The notes under the pieces are model-generated. The model was not told where the DNA came from, searched no databases, and was given only the letters and a program-made list of their open reading frames with translations. A DNA stretch of 64,000 nt. It comes from Anatilimnocola floriformis. GTDB lineage: Bacteria > Planctomycetota > Planctomycetia > Pirellulales > Pirellulaceae. Location of the stretch: positions 4,898,001-4,962,000 of the forward strand of contig NZ_JAMLFW010000001.1 of NCBI RefSeq assembly GCF_024256385.1, in the 5' to 3' direction. A program made the position numbers and the translations under genes. This document shows, piece by piece, positions 24,875-33,565 of the stretch (its first letter is position 1; every line of letters begins with the position of its first letter).

Positions 24875-25480
24875 TTGAAATGGCATCTCGTACATTATGG
24901 CAGCCCGGAACTAGGCGACGAATGGCGCTGCCACTTCGCGAATGAAGCCGATGTGGAGATACACGACCAGGACATTTGTCAGCTGCAAGTCGACGCGATC
25001 GTCAGCCCGGCAAACTCGTTTGGCTTCATGGATGGCGGTCTCGACATCGCCCTATCGAACCGCTTCGGCTGGGATTTGCAAAAGAAGCTTCAGCAGTTGA
25101 TCGCTGCTCGGCCACTCGGTGAACTGCTCGTCGGCGAAGCGATCGTGATGTCGACCGGCGACGAACGCATTCCCTGGCTCATATCTGCGCCAACGATTCG
25201 TGTGCCCATGAAACTCCGGCAGTCCATCAATCCCTACCTGGCGATGAAAGCCATTCTTTCCACGGTAATTCATCACCAACTGTCGCCAGCCATCAACAGC
25301 GTGGCAATCCCCGGTCTCGGAACCGGCGTTGGCGGCATGAGCGCGGCAACCGCCGCTTGGCAAATGTGGCAGGCGTATCGCGAAGTCATCCTTTGGCAAA
25401 CGCCCTATCCCACCGACTTCGACGAAGCCCAACGCCGGCATCTGAATCTCAATCGTGATGAGATCAAGATTTGGGATTAA
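24875..25480 (+). CDS. Macro domain protein
   Basis: 201 aa. A macro (ADP-ribose-binding) domain is indicated by VDAIVSPANSFGFMDGGLD, the NPAN...GG-type loop with Ser for the first Asn, and by IPGLGTGVGGM, the phosphate-binding loop. It could remove ADP-ribose or bind NAD-derived metabolites. The start is uncertain: TTG at 24875 (after AAGGGAAA) fits the domain boundary, whereas an ATG at 24839 would overlap the upstream gene by 32 bp. It is followed by an ankyrin-repeat gene on the same strand. Confidence 0.82.
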   Translation: MKWHLVHYGSPELGDEWRCHFANEADVEIHDQDICQLQVDAIVSPANSFGFMDGGLDIALSNRFGWDLQKKLQQLIAARPLGELLVGEAIVMSTGDERIPWLISAPTIRVPMKLRQSINPYLAMKAILSTVIHHQLSPAINSVAIPGLGTGVGGMSAATAAWQMWQAYREVILWQTPYPTDFDEAQRRHLNLNRDEIKIWD

Positions 25481-25510
25481 CAGGAAACGCAATTCCGCAA
25501 TTGGATTCCC

Positions 25511-26326
25511 ATGGCAAATCCATCCATCGAAGATGTTTCTCATCTGATTGTGAACCACCAGGTGGCTGCCGAAGCTGCGATCCGTAGCGATCCGCAGTTG
25601 GTAACGGCAACGGACTCTTTGGGCGACACGCTACTCCACTATGCGGCGGGCAGCGGCAAGGTCGACTTGATTCGGCTGCTGGTAGAAATGGGGAGCGACA
25701 TCAATGCCCGCGGCGACAAAGGCGAAACGCCGCTGGTGCGGGCCGTCGTCAACAACGACAAATCGAAGCCCGTCCAAGTGCTGCTAGAACTCGGCGCTGA
25801 TCCCAACATCGCGGACAACTTCGATCACACTCCGATCTACTGGGCGGCTGCCGGCGAAATGAAGTCGATGGCCAAACTTCTGAAGAAGCACAACGCCACG
25901 ATTGATTTTTTTACGGAAGTGTTTCTCAGCGGCCCCGGCAAGGTTGCGAAGAAACTCAAACAGGATCCCTCGCTCCTGAAAGAGATTCGCGACCTGCCTC
26001 AATTTGCCTGGAGCGCGATCGAAAATCAGGAAGTCGAGCTGGTGGAATTTCTGCTCGATCATGGTCTCGATCCGAACGCCCGGTTTGAAACCAGGCCGCT
26101 CCTTTATGTCGTTTTAAACCGCTGGTCGCCGGTGAAAATCCTCGACGCGTTTCTCGCGCATGGAGCCGATCCAAATGCACCGGTGTTCCCTGGTCAAACG
26201 ATAGGAGTGACTAAGTATATCAAACAAGAATACGATGGATTGATGGGCGGCGACTATAGTCGCCTCCCCAACGTTGCGGAACTGTATCAGCATCTGATTG
26301 ACGCAGGTGGAGATCCGACAAAATAA
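25511..26326 (+). CDS. Ankyrin-repeat protein
   Basis: 271 aa with at least four ankyrin repeats: GDTLLHYAAGSGKVDLIRLL, KGETPLVRAVVNNDKSKPVQ followed by VLLELGADPNIADNFDHTPI, then YWAAAGEMKSMAKLL, and a later FLLDHGLDPNARFETRPLLY. No signal peptide. It is probably a cytoplasmic protein-binding module. The gene lies 30 bp after the macro-domain gene and ends against a family B repeat. Confidence 0.9.
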   Translation: MANPSIEDVSHLIVNHQVAAEAAIRSDPQLVTATDSLGDTLLHYAAGSGKVDLIRLLVEMGSDINARGDKGETPLVRAVVNNDKSKPVQVLLELGADPNIADNFDHTPIYWAAAGEMKSMAKLLKKHNATIDFFTEVFLSGPGKVAKKLKQDPSLLKEIRDLPQFAWSAIENQEVELVEFLLDHGLDPNARFETRPLLYVVLNRWSPVKILDAFLAHGADPNAPVFPGQTIGVTKYIKQEYDGLMGGDYSRLPNVAELYQHLIDAGGDPTK

Positions 26327-26328
26327 GT

Positions 26329-26368
26329 GTAGGCCGGAGCTGCGCGGAGTACCGCTTGCTTTGGCCTA
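26329..26368. repeat. Compact family B palindrome between convergent genes
   Basis: GTAGGCC at the left and GGCCTA at the right enclose a hairpin. The right half (GAGTACCGCTTGCTTTGGCC) is a reverse copy of the GTAGGCCGGAACAAGCGGTAC repeat. It fills the 45 bp between the ankyrin stop and the aminotransferase stop and may terminate both transcripts. Confidence 0.75.
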
Positions 26369-26371
26369 TTT

Positions 26372-27538
26372 CTACACATACGTATCATTCGCCGCTGCGA
26401 TGCTCGCTCCATGCGTGAACAGGTAATCCTGCTCCGCGAGCAGTTGTTCCAGCGCACCAAGAATCAGCAGCACGTTCGCCGGGCGCGAACCATAGCCCAT
26501 CAAGCCGATCCGCCAGACCTTGCCTTTGTAAGCGCCCAGGCCGGCGCCGATCTCGATGCCAAAGCGGTTGAGCAGCGCACTGCGGACCTTTGCATCGTCA
26601 ACACCTTCGGGCACGGTGACCGCATTCAGCTGCGGCAGAATGTGTCCTTCCTGCGTGCTGTAGCGAATGCCGATCGCGGCGAGGCCGGCTTTCAGAGCTT
26701 CGTGGTTTTTGCGATGGCGAGCGAAGCAGTTGTCGAGCCCTTCCTCGAGCACGAGTCGCAACGCTTCATACAAACCGTAGGTCATGTTGATCGGCCCGGT
26801 GTGGTGGTACACGCGGTTTTGCCCCCAATAGTTGGCGAGCATCGAGACATCGAGGTACCAGCTCTGCACCTTGGTCTTACGCGAGAGAATCACTTCCATC
26901 GCCTTGGGGCTGAACGAAACCGGCGACAACCCCGGCGGGCAGCTGAGGCACTTTTGTGTGCCGGAGTAAATCGCGTCAATGTTCCACTTGTCCACTTCGA
27001 CTGGCACACCACCAAGGGCAGTAACTGCGTCGACGAGCAGCAGCGCGCCAGCGTCGTGCACCGCTTTCGAAATCTCTTCGAGAGGCTGATGAGCGCCCGT
27101 CGAGGTTTCGGCCATCACGATGCCGAGAACTTTGGGTTTGTGCTCGAGAGCTGGCGCGATGTCTTCGACGGTGAAGACCTGTCCCCACGGCTTTTCGACC
27201 TTGATGACTTTGGCCCCGGCCCGTTCGGCGACATCGACCATGCGGCCGCCAAAGACGCCGTTAACGCACACCACCATGGTGTCGCCCGGTTCGATGAGGT
27301 TGACGACGGTCGCTTCCATGCCCGCCGAACCCGTGCCGCTGATGGCCATCGTCATGGGGTTTTGCGTGCGAAAAACCTGCCGCAGCATGTTCTGCAGGTT
27401 GTTCATCAGCTCGAGATAATAGGGATCGAGATGGCCGACCGTTCCCTTGGCGAGGGCTTGCAGCACGCGGGGATGCGTATCGCTCGGACCAGGTCCCATG
27501 AGTACGCGGACCGGCGGCACAAGTTCGGGGGCAATCAT
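26372..27538 (-). CDS. Class V aminotransferase (alanine/serine-glyoxylate type)
   Basis: 388 aa, fold type I PLP enzyme. It starts with the family signature [18 protein letters not shown]170 in [13 protein letters not shown] and the PLP lysine K196 in [16 protein letters not shown] identify it as alanine-glyoxylate / serine-glyoxylate / serine-pyruvate aminotransferase. It would convert glyoxylate to glycine with Ala or Ser as donor. A strong CAGGAG site precedes the ATG. The exact amino donor cannot be told. Confidence 0.92.
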   Translation of the reverse strand: MIAPELVPPVRVLMGPGPSDTHPRVLQALAKGTVGHLDPYYLELMNNLQNMLRQVFRTQNPMTMAISGTGSAGMEATVVNLIEPGDTMVVCVNGVFGGRMVDVAERAGAKVIKVEKPWGQVFTVEDIAPALEHKPKVLGIVMAETSTGAHQPLEEISKAVHDAGALLLVDAVTALGGVPVEVDKWNIDAIYSGTQKCLSCPPGLSPVSFSPKAMEVILSRKTKVQSWYLDVSMLANYWGQNRVYHHTGPINMTYGLYEALRLVLEEGLDNCFARHRKNHEALKAGLAAIGIRYSTQEGHILPQLNAVTVPEGVDDAKVRSALLNRFGIEIGAGLGAYKGKVWRIGLMGYGSRPANVLLILGALEQLLAEQDYLFTHGASIAAANDTYV

Positions 27539-27615
27539 GGGAAACTCCTGTGGTGATGGTTTCGCCCATGATAGCCGCCGTTTTGCCGCGGCGGCAGATG
27601 TCGTGAACTAACGAT

Positions 27616-27993
27616 TCAATTCTCACCCGACGATTCAGGTCGATATTCGCGCACCCGGCCGCGCTCGATGCTCCAGAGCTTCCCTAGAACGGCTTCCTTT
27701 TCCAGTGCCTGCAGCAAGGTGCGGCAAACCAGCAGCAGTTCGTCGTGACTGGGGTGAGCCGACAGGCGCAAGACCATAATGCCGTGATATTCGGACGGCG
27801 TGAAGATCAGAGGATTGCTGAAGTCGAGATCGAGAGTAACGAGACCGCGTTCCTCGCGCTGGCAGACCGTGATGACGTCATCGTCGGTAGAACCCAACAA
27901 GCCTTCGTCGCCGACGGTATGAACATCGTGGCCTGCTTCGCGGAAGATTTCCGCCGCCGAGCGACTCAAATTCTCGTCGAGCTTCAGTTTCAT
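27616..27993 (-). CDS. DUF5615 PIN-like protein, putative toxin
   Basis: 125 aa. The N-terminus MKLKLDENLSRSAAEIFREA and the next part GHDVHTVGDEGLLGSTDDDV match the DUF5615 PIN-like family. Conserved acidic residues (LDEN, TLDLDF) fit a PIN-type metal site, as in type II toxins with RNase activity. Its ATG overlaps the stop of the upstream DUF433 gene by 4 bp (ATGA), the usual antitoxin-toxin arrangement. Toxicity is inferred from family and pairing. Confidence 0.85.
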   Translation of the reverse strand: MKLKLDENLSRSAAEIFREAGHDVHTVGDEGLLGSTDDDVITVCQREERGLVTLDLDFSNPLIFTPSEYHGIMVLRLSAHPSHDELLLVCRTLLQALEKEAVLGKLWSIERGRVREYRPESSGEN

Positions 27994-28235
27994 CGAGCCG
28001 CATCCAGGGCAATCTCGACATACCGCTCGCGACTCATTTCCGCGCCATACGCAATGCAGGCAAGCACATCTTCCTTTGTTAAATCGTACTCGCGCATGAC
28101 TTGCGAAACTTCCAAGCCACTCGCCAGCCAGTCGAGCACGAGAGAAACCCAAATTCTCCGGCCACGGACGCACGGCTTACCGAAGCAGACGTTGGGATTG
28201 ATCGAGATTCGGCTCAGCAGTTCGTTGCGCGTCAT
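27990..28235 (-). CDS. DUF433 protein, putative antitoxin
   Basis: 81 aa. SINPNVCFGKPCVRGRRI is the DUF433 signature (INP...GKP.IRG.RI), followed by VSLVLDWLASGLEVSQVMRE and YDLTKEDVLACIAYG, a small winged-helix-like DNA-binding module. It overlaps the DUF5615 gene by 4 bp and would be the antitoxin and autoregulator of the pair. Confidence 0.88.
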   Translation of the reverse strand: MTRNELLSRISINPNVCFGKPCVRGRRIWVSLVLDWLASGLEVSQVMREYDLTKEDVLACIAYGAEMSRERYVEIALDAAR

Positions 28236-28313
28236 CGGCTAATTCCTGAATACTTCTTGCGACCTGTATTCTAGCGAACGTCTCCTCTGGGGGCGAATCC
28301 GAAATCGTCTGAT

Positions 28314-28319
28314 TAGAAT
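28314..28319 (+). promoter_or_regulatory. Candidate -10 element for a leaderless mRNA
   Basis: TAGAAT ends 6 bp before the ATG at 28326, the distance from a -10 box to the first transcribed base. No ribosome site is visible. A -35 element is not evident. Confidence 0.35.
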
Positions 28320-28325
28320 ACTTCG

Positions 28326-28574
28326 ATGCAACCCAACCCCTACGCATCGCCGCGCGAACTGAACGAGCCGCTGCCGCCCCCATTTGACTGGGAGCGGCTG
28401 GTGCGGTGGGCACTGTACGCGTTTTGTGCCTGCGCAATCGTGGTGGCGGTGCTGTTCAGCTGGAGTGAGATCATGGTTTTTCGCACACATCGTAGTCACG
28501 TCGACTATAAGACGAACTCGGTAGGCGCGAAACCATTGCCTCCGCTCGCTCGTTCATTGATAATGGACTGCTAG
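28326..28574 (+). CDS. Small NPYASP-type membrane protein
   Basis: 82 aa. The N-terminus MQPNPYASPREL is the motif found at the start of many small planctomycete membrane proteins. One transmembrane helix follows (ALYAFCACAIVVAVLFSW), then a polar C-terminus. Function unknown. It may be translated from a leaderless transcript (TAGAAT immediately upstream). Confidence 0.65.
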   Translation: MQPNPYASPRELNEPLPPPFDWERLVRWALYAFCACAIVVAVLFSWSEIMVFRTHRSHVDYKTNSVGAKPLPPLARSLIMDC

Positions 28575-28623
28575 GAACATTTCTCCGGCTCGTTCGCAGC
28601 TAATCGGTCCGTTGAGGCGTGAT

Positions 28624-29604
28624 ATGACTCGTACCTGGTTCGTTCGCTTTTGTTGCCTGGCTTTGACCATCATGGTCTGCACCCTGGGCTGGGCTCAGAC
28701 CAAAGGTGGCAAGTCATTCAAGCGGGCTCAGCCGCCGAAATTCGATAAGCCGAACTCCAACTTCTTTGCCGATGCGTTCAAGGATGGGTTGCAAGGCGAA
28801 CGGCCCGGCAATCTCGGTCAGCCGGGGACTGCCGTTGCCGTGAACACCGGTGGGAAAGCCCCTGTGACGGGCGGCCCTGCGGCGCCAGCGGGGGGCGTGG
28901 CTGGCTCGGGTTGGGCAGGGGTTATTAGCGGCGATACGCTCGAGCGGATCGTGAAGGAAATGAAGAAGCAGGTCGATACGGGCGTGACCACCCCCAGCGA
29001 CTTTGCCGGCAAGGGCTACAAAGCGGCCCGCCGCGACTTCAGCGTGCTCGCCATGACCTTTGGCATTATCGGCGAATATGACGGCGAGGTTCGTTGGAAG
29101 GCGAATGCCCCCGTGGCTCGCGACGAATTCGCCCGCACAGCAGCCAACTCCAAAGTCGGCACGACGGGCGTCTTCAACGAAGCCAAGAAGCGGAAAGAAG
29201 AACTGCAAGACCTGATCGGCGGCGCCAATCCCTTCGAAGGGAAAAACGGCGACGCCAAGGCATCTTGGAAAGACGTTTGCAATCGCACGCCGCTGATGCA
29301 GCATCTGGAAAGCGTGTTCGAGCCGCGACTGAAGCCGGCTTGCTCCGACAAAGGTGCCTTCACGGCCAATGCCGACAAGCTGCTGTATGACGCCGAAATC
29401 TTCGCCGCCATCGGCGCAGTTCTCGCCAAAGAAGGAATGGAAGATGCCGACACCAGCGAATACACGGCGATCTGCAATAAGCTGAAAGCCGCCTCGCTGG
29501 AAATCGTCGATGCGGTGAAGACCAAGAATTTTGACAAGGCTTCGAAAGCGGCCAGCGACATCGGCAAGAGCTGCACCGATTGTCATGAGAACTATCGATC
29601 GTAG
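28624..29604 (+). CDS. Exported c-type cytochrome (cytochrome c'-like)
   Basis: 326 aa. A signal peptide (WFVRFCCLALTIMVCTLGWAQ) and a Gly/Pro/Ala-rich linker are followed by a long helical domain. The heme site is at the very C-terminus: SCTDCHENYR (CxxCH), preceded by the helix FDKASKAASDIGK, the layout of a four-helix-bundle cytochrome c'. It is probably periplasmic or membrane-associated, in electron transfer or gas sensing. The ATG at 28624 follows TTGAGGCG; an in-frame TTG at 28612 is less likely. Confidence 0.88.
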   Translation: MTRTWFVRFCCLALTIMVCTLGWAQTKGGKSFKRAQPPKFDKPNSNFFADAFKDGLQGERPGNLGQPGTAVAVNTGGKAPVTGGPAAPAGGVAGSGWAGVISGDTLERIVKEMKKQVDTGVTTPSDFAGKGYKAARRDFSVLAMTFGIIGEYDGEVRWKANAPVARDEFARTAANSKVGTTGVFNEAKKRKEELQDLIGGANPFEGKNGDAKASWKDVCNRTPLMQHLESVFEPRLKPACSDKGAFTANADKLLYDAEIFAAIGAVLAKEGMEDADTSEYTAICNKLKAASLEIVDAVKTKNFDKASKAASDIGKSCTDCHENYRS

Positions 29605-29627
29605 CCCGTCGCAGTCTCTCGCGCCGA

Positions 29628-31208
29628 CTACATCGGTCGGCGCGGCAGCAACTTCTGCAGGCCATCGGCAATTTCTTTTTGATCGAGCGCGCCGTTTTTG
29701 TCTTGATCCCATTCACCCGATAGCCGCTTCATGCCGACGGTGAATTCGGCTTCCGAGACTTTGCCATCTTTATCGGCATCGAGCGCGTCGAGCAATGGCT
29801 TGGCCAATTGCTGACCGGCACCGGGCGGTGGCCCGCCAAAGCCGAAGCCTTGCGTCGGCATGTAGCCTTTGCTTTTGCCGTCGAGTTGCGAGTTGACGGA
29901 AGTGACGCGTTGCGTGATGAATGCTTGCAGCGGCATCGTTCCACCGCCGAACATCCCCATGCCGCCTCCCTGCTCCTTGCGATTCGTGGCCGCAGCTTTA
30001 TCCTGGGCGAGCGGTTCTTTCAAAAGAGTTTCCACGGCACTAAGCCCACGGCCGAGCTTGTCAGCATTGAAAAGCTCGGCGATCAATTTGCGCAGTTGCT
30101 CACGATAGGCGGTCTTCACGTCGGGCATGGCGAGCAAGCGATCGATGAGTTTGTTTTCGCCGACGTGCGGATGCTCGATGCTCAGATCGGCCAGTTGCTG
30201 AGTATTGCCGTACATCGGGAAGGCTCCGAACGCGAGGTCGAGGTCCCAGGGAATGAAGGCGAACTTATTCGTCTTCGGCGACAGATAGAGATAGTAGTTG
30301 TGGCCGACGCCGATAAAGCCATCCATGCTCGACAACAGCGTGTTCGCCGCGAGGAAACGCGTGAAGGCGTCGATGTCGAACTTCTCTGCGATCTGCCCAC
30401 GGAACTCGGCGTCGTCGGCTTTGTTGACGAGGCGTGTGAACTCGATCAGCCGTTTCCAATCAGCAGTCTTGGCATCGCTCTTGAGGTTGTAGAGCTTTTC
30501 GTAACTGGCAACTTCATCGCCCAGGTTCGGCACGCCGCGGATTCCTTCCGGCTTGAGAAGCAGACCGCTGTTATCGCCGAAGTGCGTCTTAAGAAATGGC
30601 TTGTCGACTTGCTCGACGAGCGTGTACACGCCGAGCATCTCGCGCTCGAACTTACCCGGCACGGTGAGCGTCACGATGGCCAGCGCAGTTCGCGGCGCGG
30701 GAACTCCAGCCGCGCGGAAGACTTCGTAGGCCAGCACCTCGCGGGCCTTGGTGGGATCCATCACACCGCTGTTGAGGTTTAGCTTCTTGTGCTCATGAAA
30801 CGTCGCTTCACCGCCGTAGCGATCGAGATCGATCTTGAACGAGCGTTTGGCCTGCCGCTGCGACATCATATAAGTGCCGCTCCCTTTGTAGCGCAGACCG
30901 ACGTCCTTATAGGTCTTGCCCTCCACTTCCAAATCAGCATGGACATACTCGAACTCAAACCCAAAATTCCCCGCGCCCGCATCGGCAGGATTCAGCACCG
31001 GCCGCGCAGGAGCCGCACCCGGCCTGCCGCCGAAACCGGCGGGCTGCGGCGGATCCATGGCAGCGTAGTCTTTGGCCGAGACGGTCAGATGGAATTCGTG
31101 GAGTTTATCGAGGCCGAAGATTTCGCCGCGGGCATCCTTCGGCTCAGCGGCGACAGTGCAGACGTGGGATATGAGGAAGATACCCAGCCACAGAATTAAT
31201 CGCTCCAT
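29628..31208 (-). CDS. Secreted CotH-like protein with C-terminal EF-hands
   Basis: 526 aa. Signal peptide, then a CotH-kinase-like domain: YKDVGLRYKGSGTYMMSQRQ, AKRSFKIDLDRYG, EHKKLNLNSGVMDPTKAREV, GVYTLVEQVDKPFL and FAFIPWDLDLAFG are typical CotH family blocks. A Gly/Met-rich linker leads to two EF-hand loops, DADKDGKVSEAEF and DQDKNGALDQKEI. CotH proteins in spore formers are atypical protein kinases; the planctomycete ones are extracellular and their role is unknown. Convergent with the cytochrome gene. Confidence 0.9.
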   Translation of the reverse strand: MERLILWLGIFLISHVCTVAAEPKDARGEIFGLDKLHEFHLTVSAKDYAAMDPPQPAGFGGRPGAAPARPVLNPADAGAGNFGFEFEYVHADLEVEGKTYKDVGLRYKGSGTYMMSQRQAKRSFKIDLDRYGGEATFHEHKKLNLNSGVMDPTKAREVLAYEVFRAAGVPAPRTALAIVTLTVPGKFEREMLGVYTLVEQVDKPFLKTHFGDNSGLLLKPEGIRGVPNLGDEVASYEKLYNLKSDAKTADWKRLIEFTRLVNKADDAEFRGQIAEKFDIDAFTRFLAANTLLSSMDGFIGVGHNYYLYLSPKTNKFAFIPWDLDLAFGAFPMYGNTQQLADLSIEHPHVGENKLIDRLLAMPDVKTAYREQLRKLIAELFNADKLGRGLSAVETLLKEPLAQDKAAATNRKEQGGGMGMFGGGTMPLQAFITQRVTSVNSQLDGKSKGYMPTQGFGFGGPPPGAGQQLAKPLLDALDADKDGKVSEAEFTVGMKRLSGEWDQDKNGALDQKEIADGLQKLLPRRPM

Positions 31209-31211
31209 AGC

Positions 31212-32282
31212 TCACTCGTCCTTGTCATCAATCGAGTTCGTAGCAATCCAGCGTTGCAGCGTGGGTTCCTCGGGACCAAGGAGCTTACCGGCGACCGCCC
31301 AAGTTGCCTGCCGCACGATGTAGTAGTCTCGCAAGTTGCGATTTGCCTTGACGGAGACCTGGTCGACTCGCGGCAGCTTGGCCTTAGCCAGCACTCCGCG
31401 GATGACGATCGGTTGACGGCTAACTTCTTCGCTCCAACCCGGCATTTCTTCTAAATTCTCGACATAGATGTCCTGGTCACGAAACTCAAACCACCAAACC
31501 CCATTTCGGCTCGTCGCGCGACCTCGCAGCTCAACCTTCTGACCTACTTGATCAGCGAGATCGACCGGGCGCGCCGAACCGTCGATGAGTGTGAAAACCT
31601 CGACTGCCTTCGGATTGTCGTAGTCTGGTTTGCCTGGATTGTACATTCCGAGAGTTTCAACCTTCTTCTCAAGTATCTCCTTAGGCCAAGGCGCCTTGGG
31701 ATTGACAATGACTTGCCATTGCTCGCCATCCATGATGGCTTGGCCGTCTTTGTCCCGAGCTATTCCCTGCAGTATTGCCCGGCGTCCAATGAAATCGGCT
31801 GGTGTGAAGGTTACAGCAGGAATTTCTTTAACGCGGACGAAGCAGAATTCAAGACGGAAGTAATGCGGAACTGTTTGGAAGAACGGCCCCGCTCCCAGGT
31901 CCGGATGTCCGACAAACCCGCCAGTTTCATAACCCTCCAGCTCGTAAGACTTGCCTCGCTGGGGGCGAATCTTGTCTTTCTCTTGCGTGGGAACCGCGTG
32001 AGTCTCATCGTCCATTTGCAACTGAATGTACTCCTGCGTCGCCTTTCCATTGATGCGCTGCACGCGGAAGTTATCGTTACTGTCAAAGCCCTTAGAGCTG
32101 CCTTCAACAACGAAGCCTTTAACGCGAACCACTTTGCCGAGTGGTTCATGCAATCTGCCGATTAGTTCGTAACCTTTACCCAGCTCAACAACCGGAACAG
32201 CAACTTTGGTCTCCTGACCAAGCGCGGCACTAAGAGTTCCAACAACAAAAAATGTAATGGCCGAAAAGACGTTCGCCTTCAT
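31212..32282 (-). CDS. Secreted protein of unknown function
   Basis: 356 aa, signal peptide (KANVFSAITFFVVGTLSAAL). Beta-rich body with repeated OB-like segments (GKVVRVKGFVVEGSSKGFDS, GQKVELRGRATSRNGVWWFE, RQPIVIRGVLAKAKLPRVDQ). Not recognised. GGAG lies upstream of the ATG. It sits 3 bp upstream of the CotH gene on the same strand and may be co-transcribed with it. Confidence 0.78.
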   Translation of the reverse strand: MKANVFSAITFFVVGTLSAALGQETKVAVPVVELGKGYELIGRLHEPLGKVVRVKGFVVEGSSKGFDSNDNFRVQRINGKATQEYIQLQMDDETHAVPTQEKDKIRPQRGKSYELEGYETGGFVGHPDLGAGPFFQTVPHYFRLEFCFVRVKEIPAVTFTPADFIGRRAILQGIARDKDGQAIMDGEQWQVIVNPKAPWPKEILEKKVETLGMYNPGKPDYDNPKAVEVFTLIDGSARPVDLADQVGQKVELRGRATSRNGVWWFEFRDQDIYVENLEEMPGWSEEVSRQPIVIRGVLAKAKLPRVDQVSVKANRNLRDYYIVRQATWAVAGKLLGPEEPTLQRWIATNSIDDKDE

Positions 32283-32397
32283 CGAGAACTCCGTTCAAAT
32301 GAAGTGGCAAGTGAACTTTCGTCGTTGCTACGGCAAGTCACTATATAGTTTTTCTCGCCCAGTTACCAAAGTTAGTAGATCGCTAGAGCGCAGCCAC

Positions 32398-33459
32398 TCA
32401 AGAAACGACGCGCCGAATGTTCTCTTCATTCACCGGATCAATCACGCCGCGCTCGGTGATGATGCCGCGGATCAGGCGGGCCGGAGTGACGTCGAAGGCG
32501 GGGTTGTAGACAGCGACGCCCTCGGGGGCCGTTTGGCGGCCAAAGCCGTGGGTGATCTCGGTCGCGGCGCGCTGTTCGATGGGAATGAGATCGCCAGTGG
32601 CGAGCGTCAGGTCGAACGTGGTCGTCGGTGCCGCGACGTAGAACGGAATGCCGTGGGCGTGGGCGAGAACAGCGACCGAGTACGTGCCGATTTTGTTGGC
32701 GGTGTCGCCGTTGGCGGTAATGCGGTCGGCGCCGACGACAACGGCTTGGACGCGGCCCTCGCGCATCACCTGGCCGGCCATGTTGTCGCAGATCAGCGTG
32801 GCGTCGATGCCGCGCTGAGTGAGTTCCCAGGCGGTCAGACGGGCGCCTTGCAATAGCGGCCTAGTTTCATCGACGAAGACTTTGAGCGCTTTACCTTGAT
32901 CCTGACAGGTAAAGAAAACCGACAACGCAGTGCCGTATTCCGCCGTCGCCAGGCCGCCGGCGTTGCAGTGAGTGAGCACACCGCTACCGCTCGGGATGAG
33001 CGCCGCGCCGTGACGGCCGATCGCGCGGCAGAGCTCCCGATCTTCGTCGTGAATGGCTTTCGCTTCTGTGAGCAACAGCCGGTGGACTTCGGCGGGAGAT
33101 TTGGTCGCGCGGAGTTCTTTCGCGCGACGCTGCATCCGGTCGAGAGCCCAAAACAGATTGACCGCCGTGGGCCGGCTGCCGGCAAGGTATTCGATGGCCT
33201 TGGTCAAATGCGCATCGAAAGCGGCTTCGCTCTGGCCTTTCACGGTTTGCAATCCAACAACCACGCCATACGCGGCCGCGATGCCGATGGCAGGAGCGCC
33301 GCGGACGCGGAGTTGCTTGATCGCTTCCCACACCATCTCGACGGTCGTGCAGTTGAGCTCGATGAGTTCGAGCGGGAGGCGGGTTTGATCGATGAGAGAC
33401 AACGAGCCGGTTTGCTCGTCGCCGATCCAACGCATGGTTTCAACGGGTTTATGATTCAT
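32398..33459 (-). CDS. mtnA: S-methyl-5-thioribose-1-phosphate isomerase
   Basis: 353 aa, full length for MtnA of the methionine salvage pathway, converting methylthioribose-1-phosphate to methylthioribulose-1-phosphate. Family blocks: RVRGAPAIGIAAAYG near residue 52, catalytic C165 in GVLTHCNAGGLATAEYGTAL, D245 in VVGADRITANGDTANKIGTY, and the C-terminal TPARLIRGIITERGVIDP. Cytoplasmic. No other mtn gene is present. An inverted repeat separates it from the upstream ald gene, 105 bp away. Confidence 0.95.
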   Translation of the reverse strand: MNHKPVETMRWIGDEQTGSLSLIDQTRLPLELIELNCTTVEMVWEAIKQLRVRGAPAIGIAAAYGVVVGLQTVKGQSEAAFDAHLTKAIEYLAGSRPTAVNLFWALDRMQRRAKELRATKSPAEVHRLLLTEAKAIHDEDRELCRAIGRHGAALIPSGSGVLTHCNAGGLATAEYGTALSVFFTCQDQGKALKVFVDETRPLLQGARLTAWELTQRGIDATLICDNMAGQVMREGRVQAVVVGADRITANGDTANKIGTYSVAVLAHAHGIPFYVAAPTTTFDLTLATGDLIPIEQRAATEITHGFGRQTAPEGVAVYNPAFDVTPARLIRGIITERGVIDPVNEENIRRVVS

Positions 33460-33461
33460 CT

Positions 33462-33565
33462 GAAGTAGCCGGATTCGCCAGAATTCGGAGAGTTGCGAGT
33501 GAACTAGGAAATGAAAATCGAACCAGCTTCTTCTGAATTCTGGCGAATTCAGCTACAGCTACTTC
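33462..33565. repeat. Inverted repeat, family G, between ald and mtnA
   Basis: GAAGTAGC with ATTCGCCAGAATTC (33462-33486) pairs with GAATTCTGGCGAATTC...GCTACTTC (33535-33565), with a 6-bp insertion in one arm. The spacer is 48 bp. The right arm abuts the ald stop codon. It may attenuate read-through from ald into mtnA or be a mobile REP-like element. Confidence 0.75.

Noticed and set aside
26411-27556. Open frame of 381 codons antisense to the aminotransferase
   Set aside because: The sense strand has the complete PLP enzyme; the antisense translation is Arg/His-rich without motifs.
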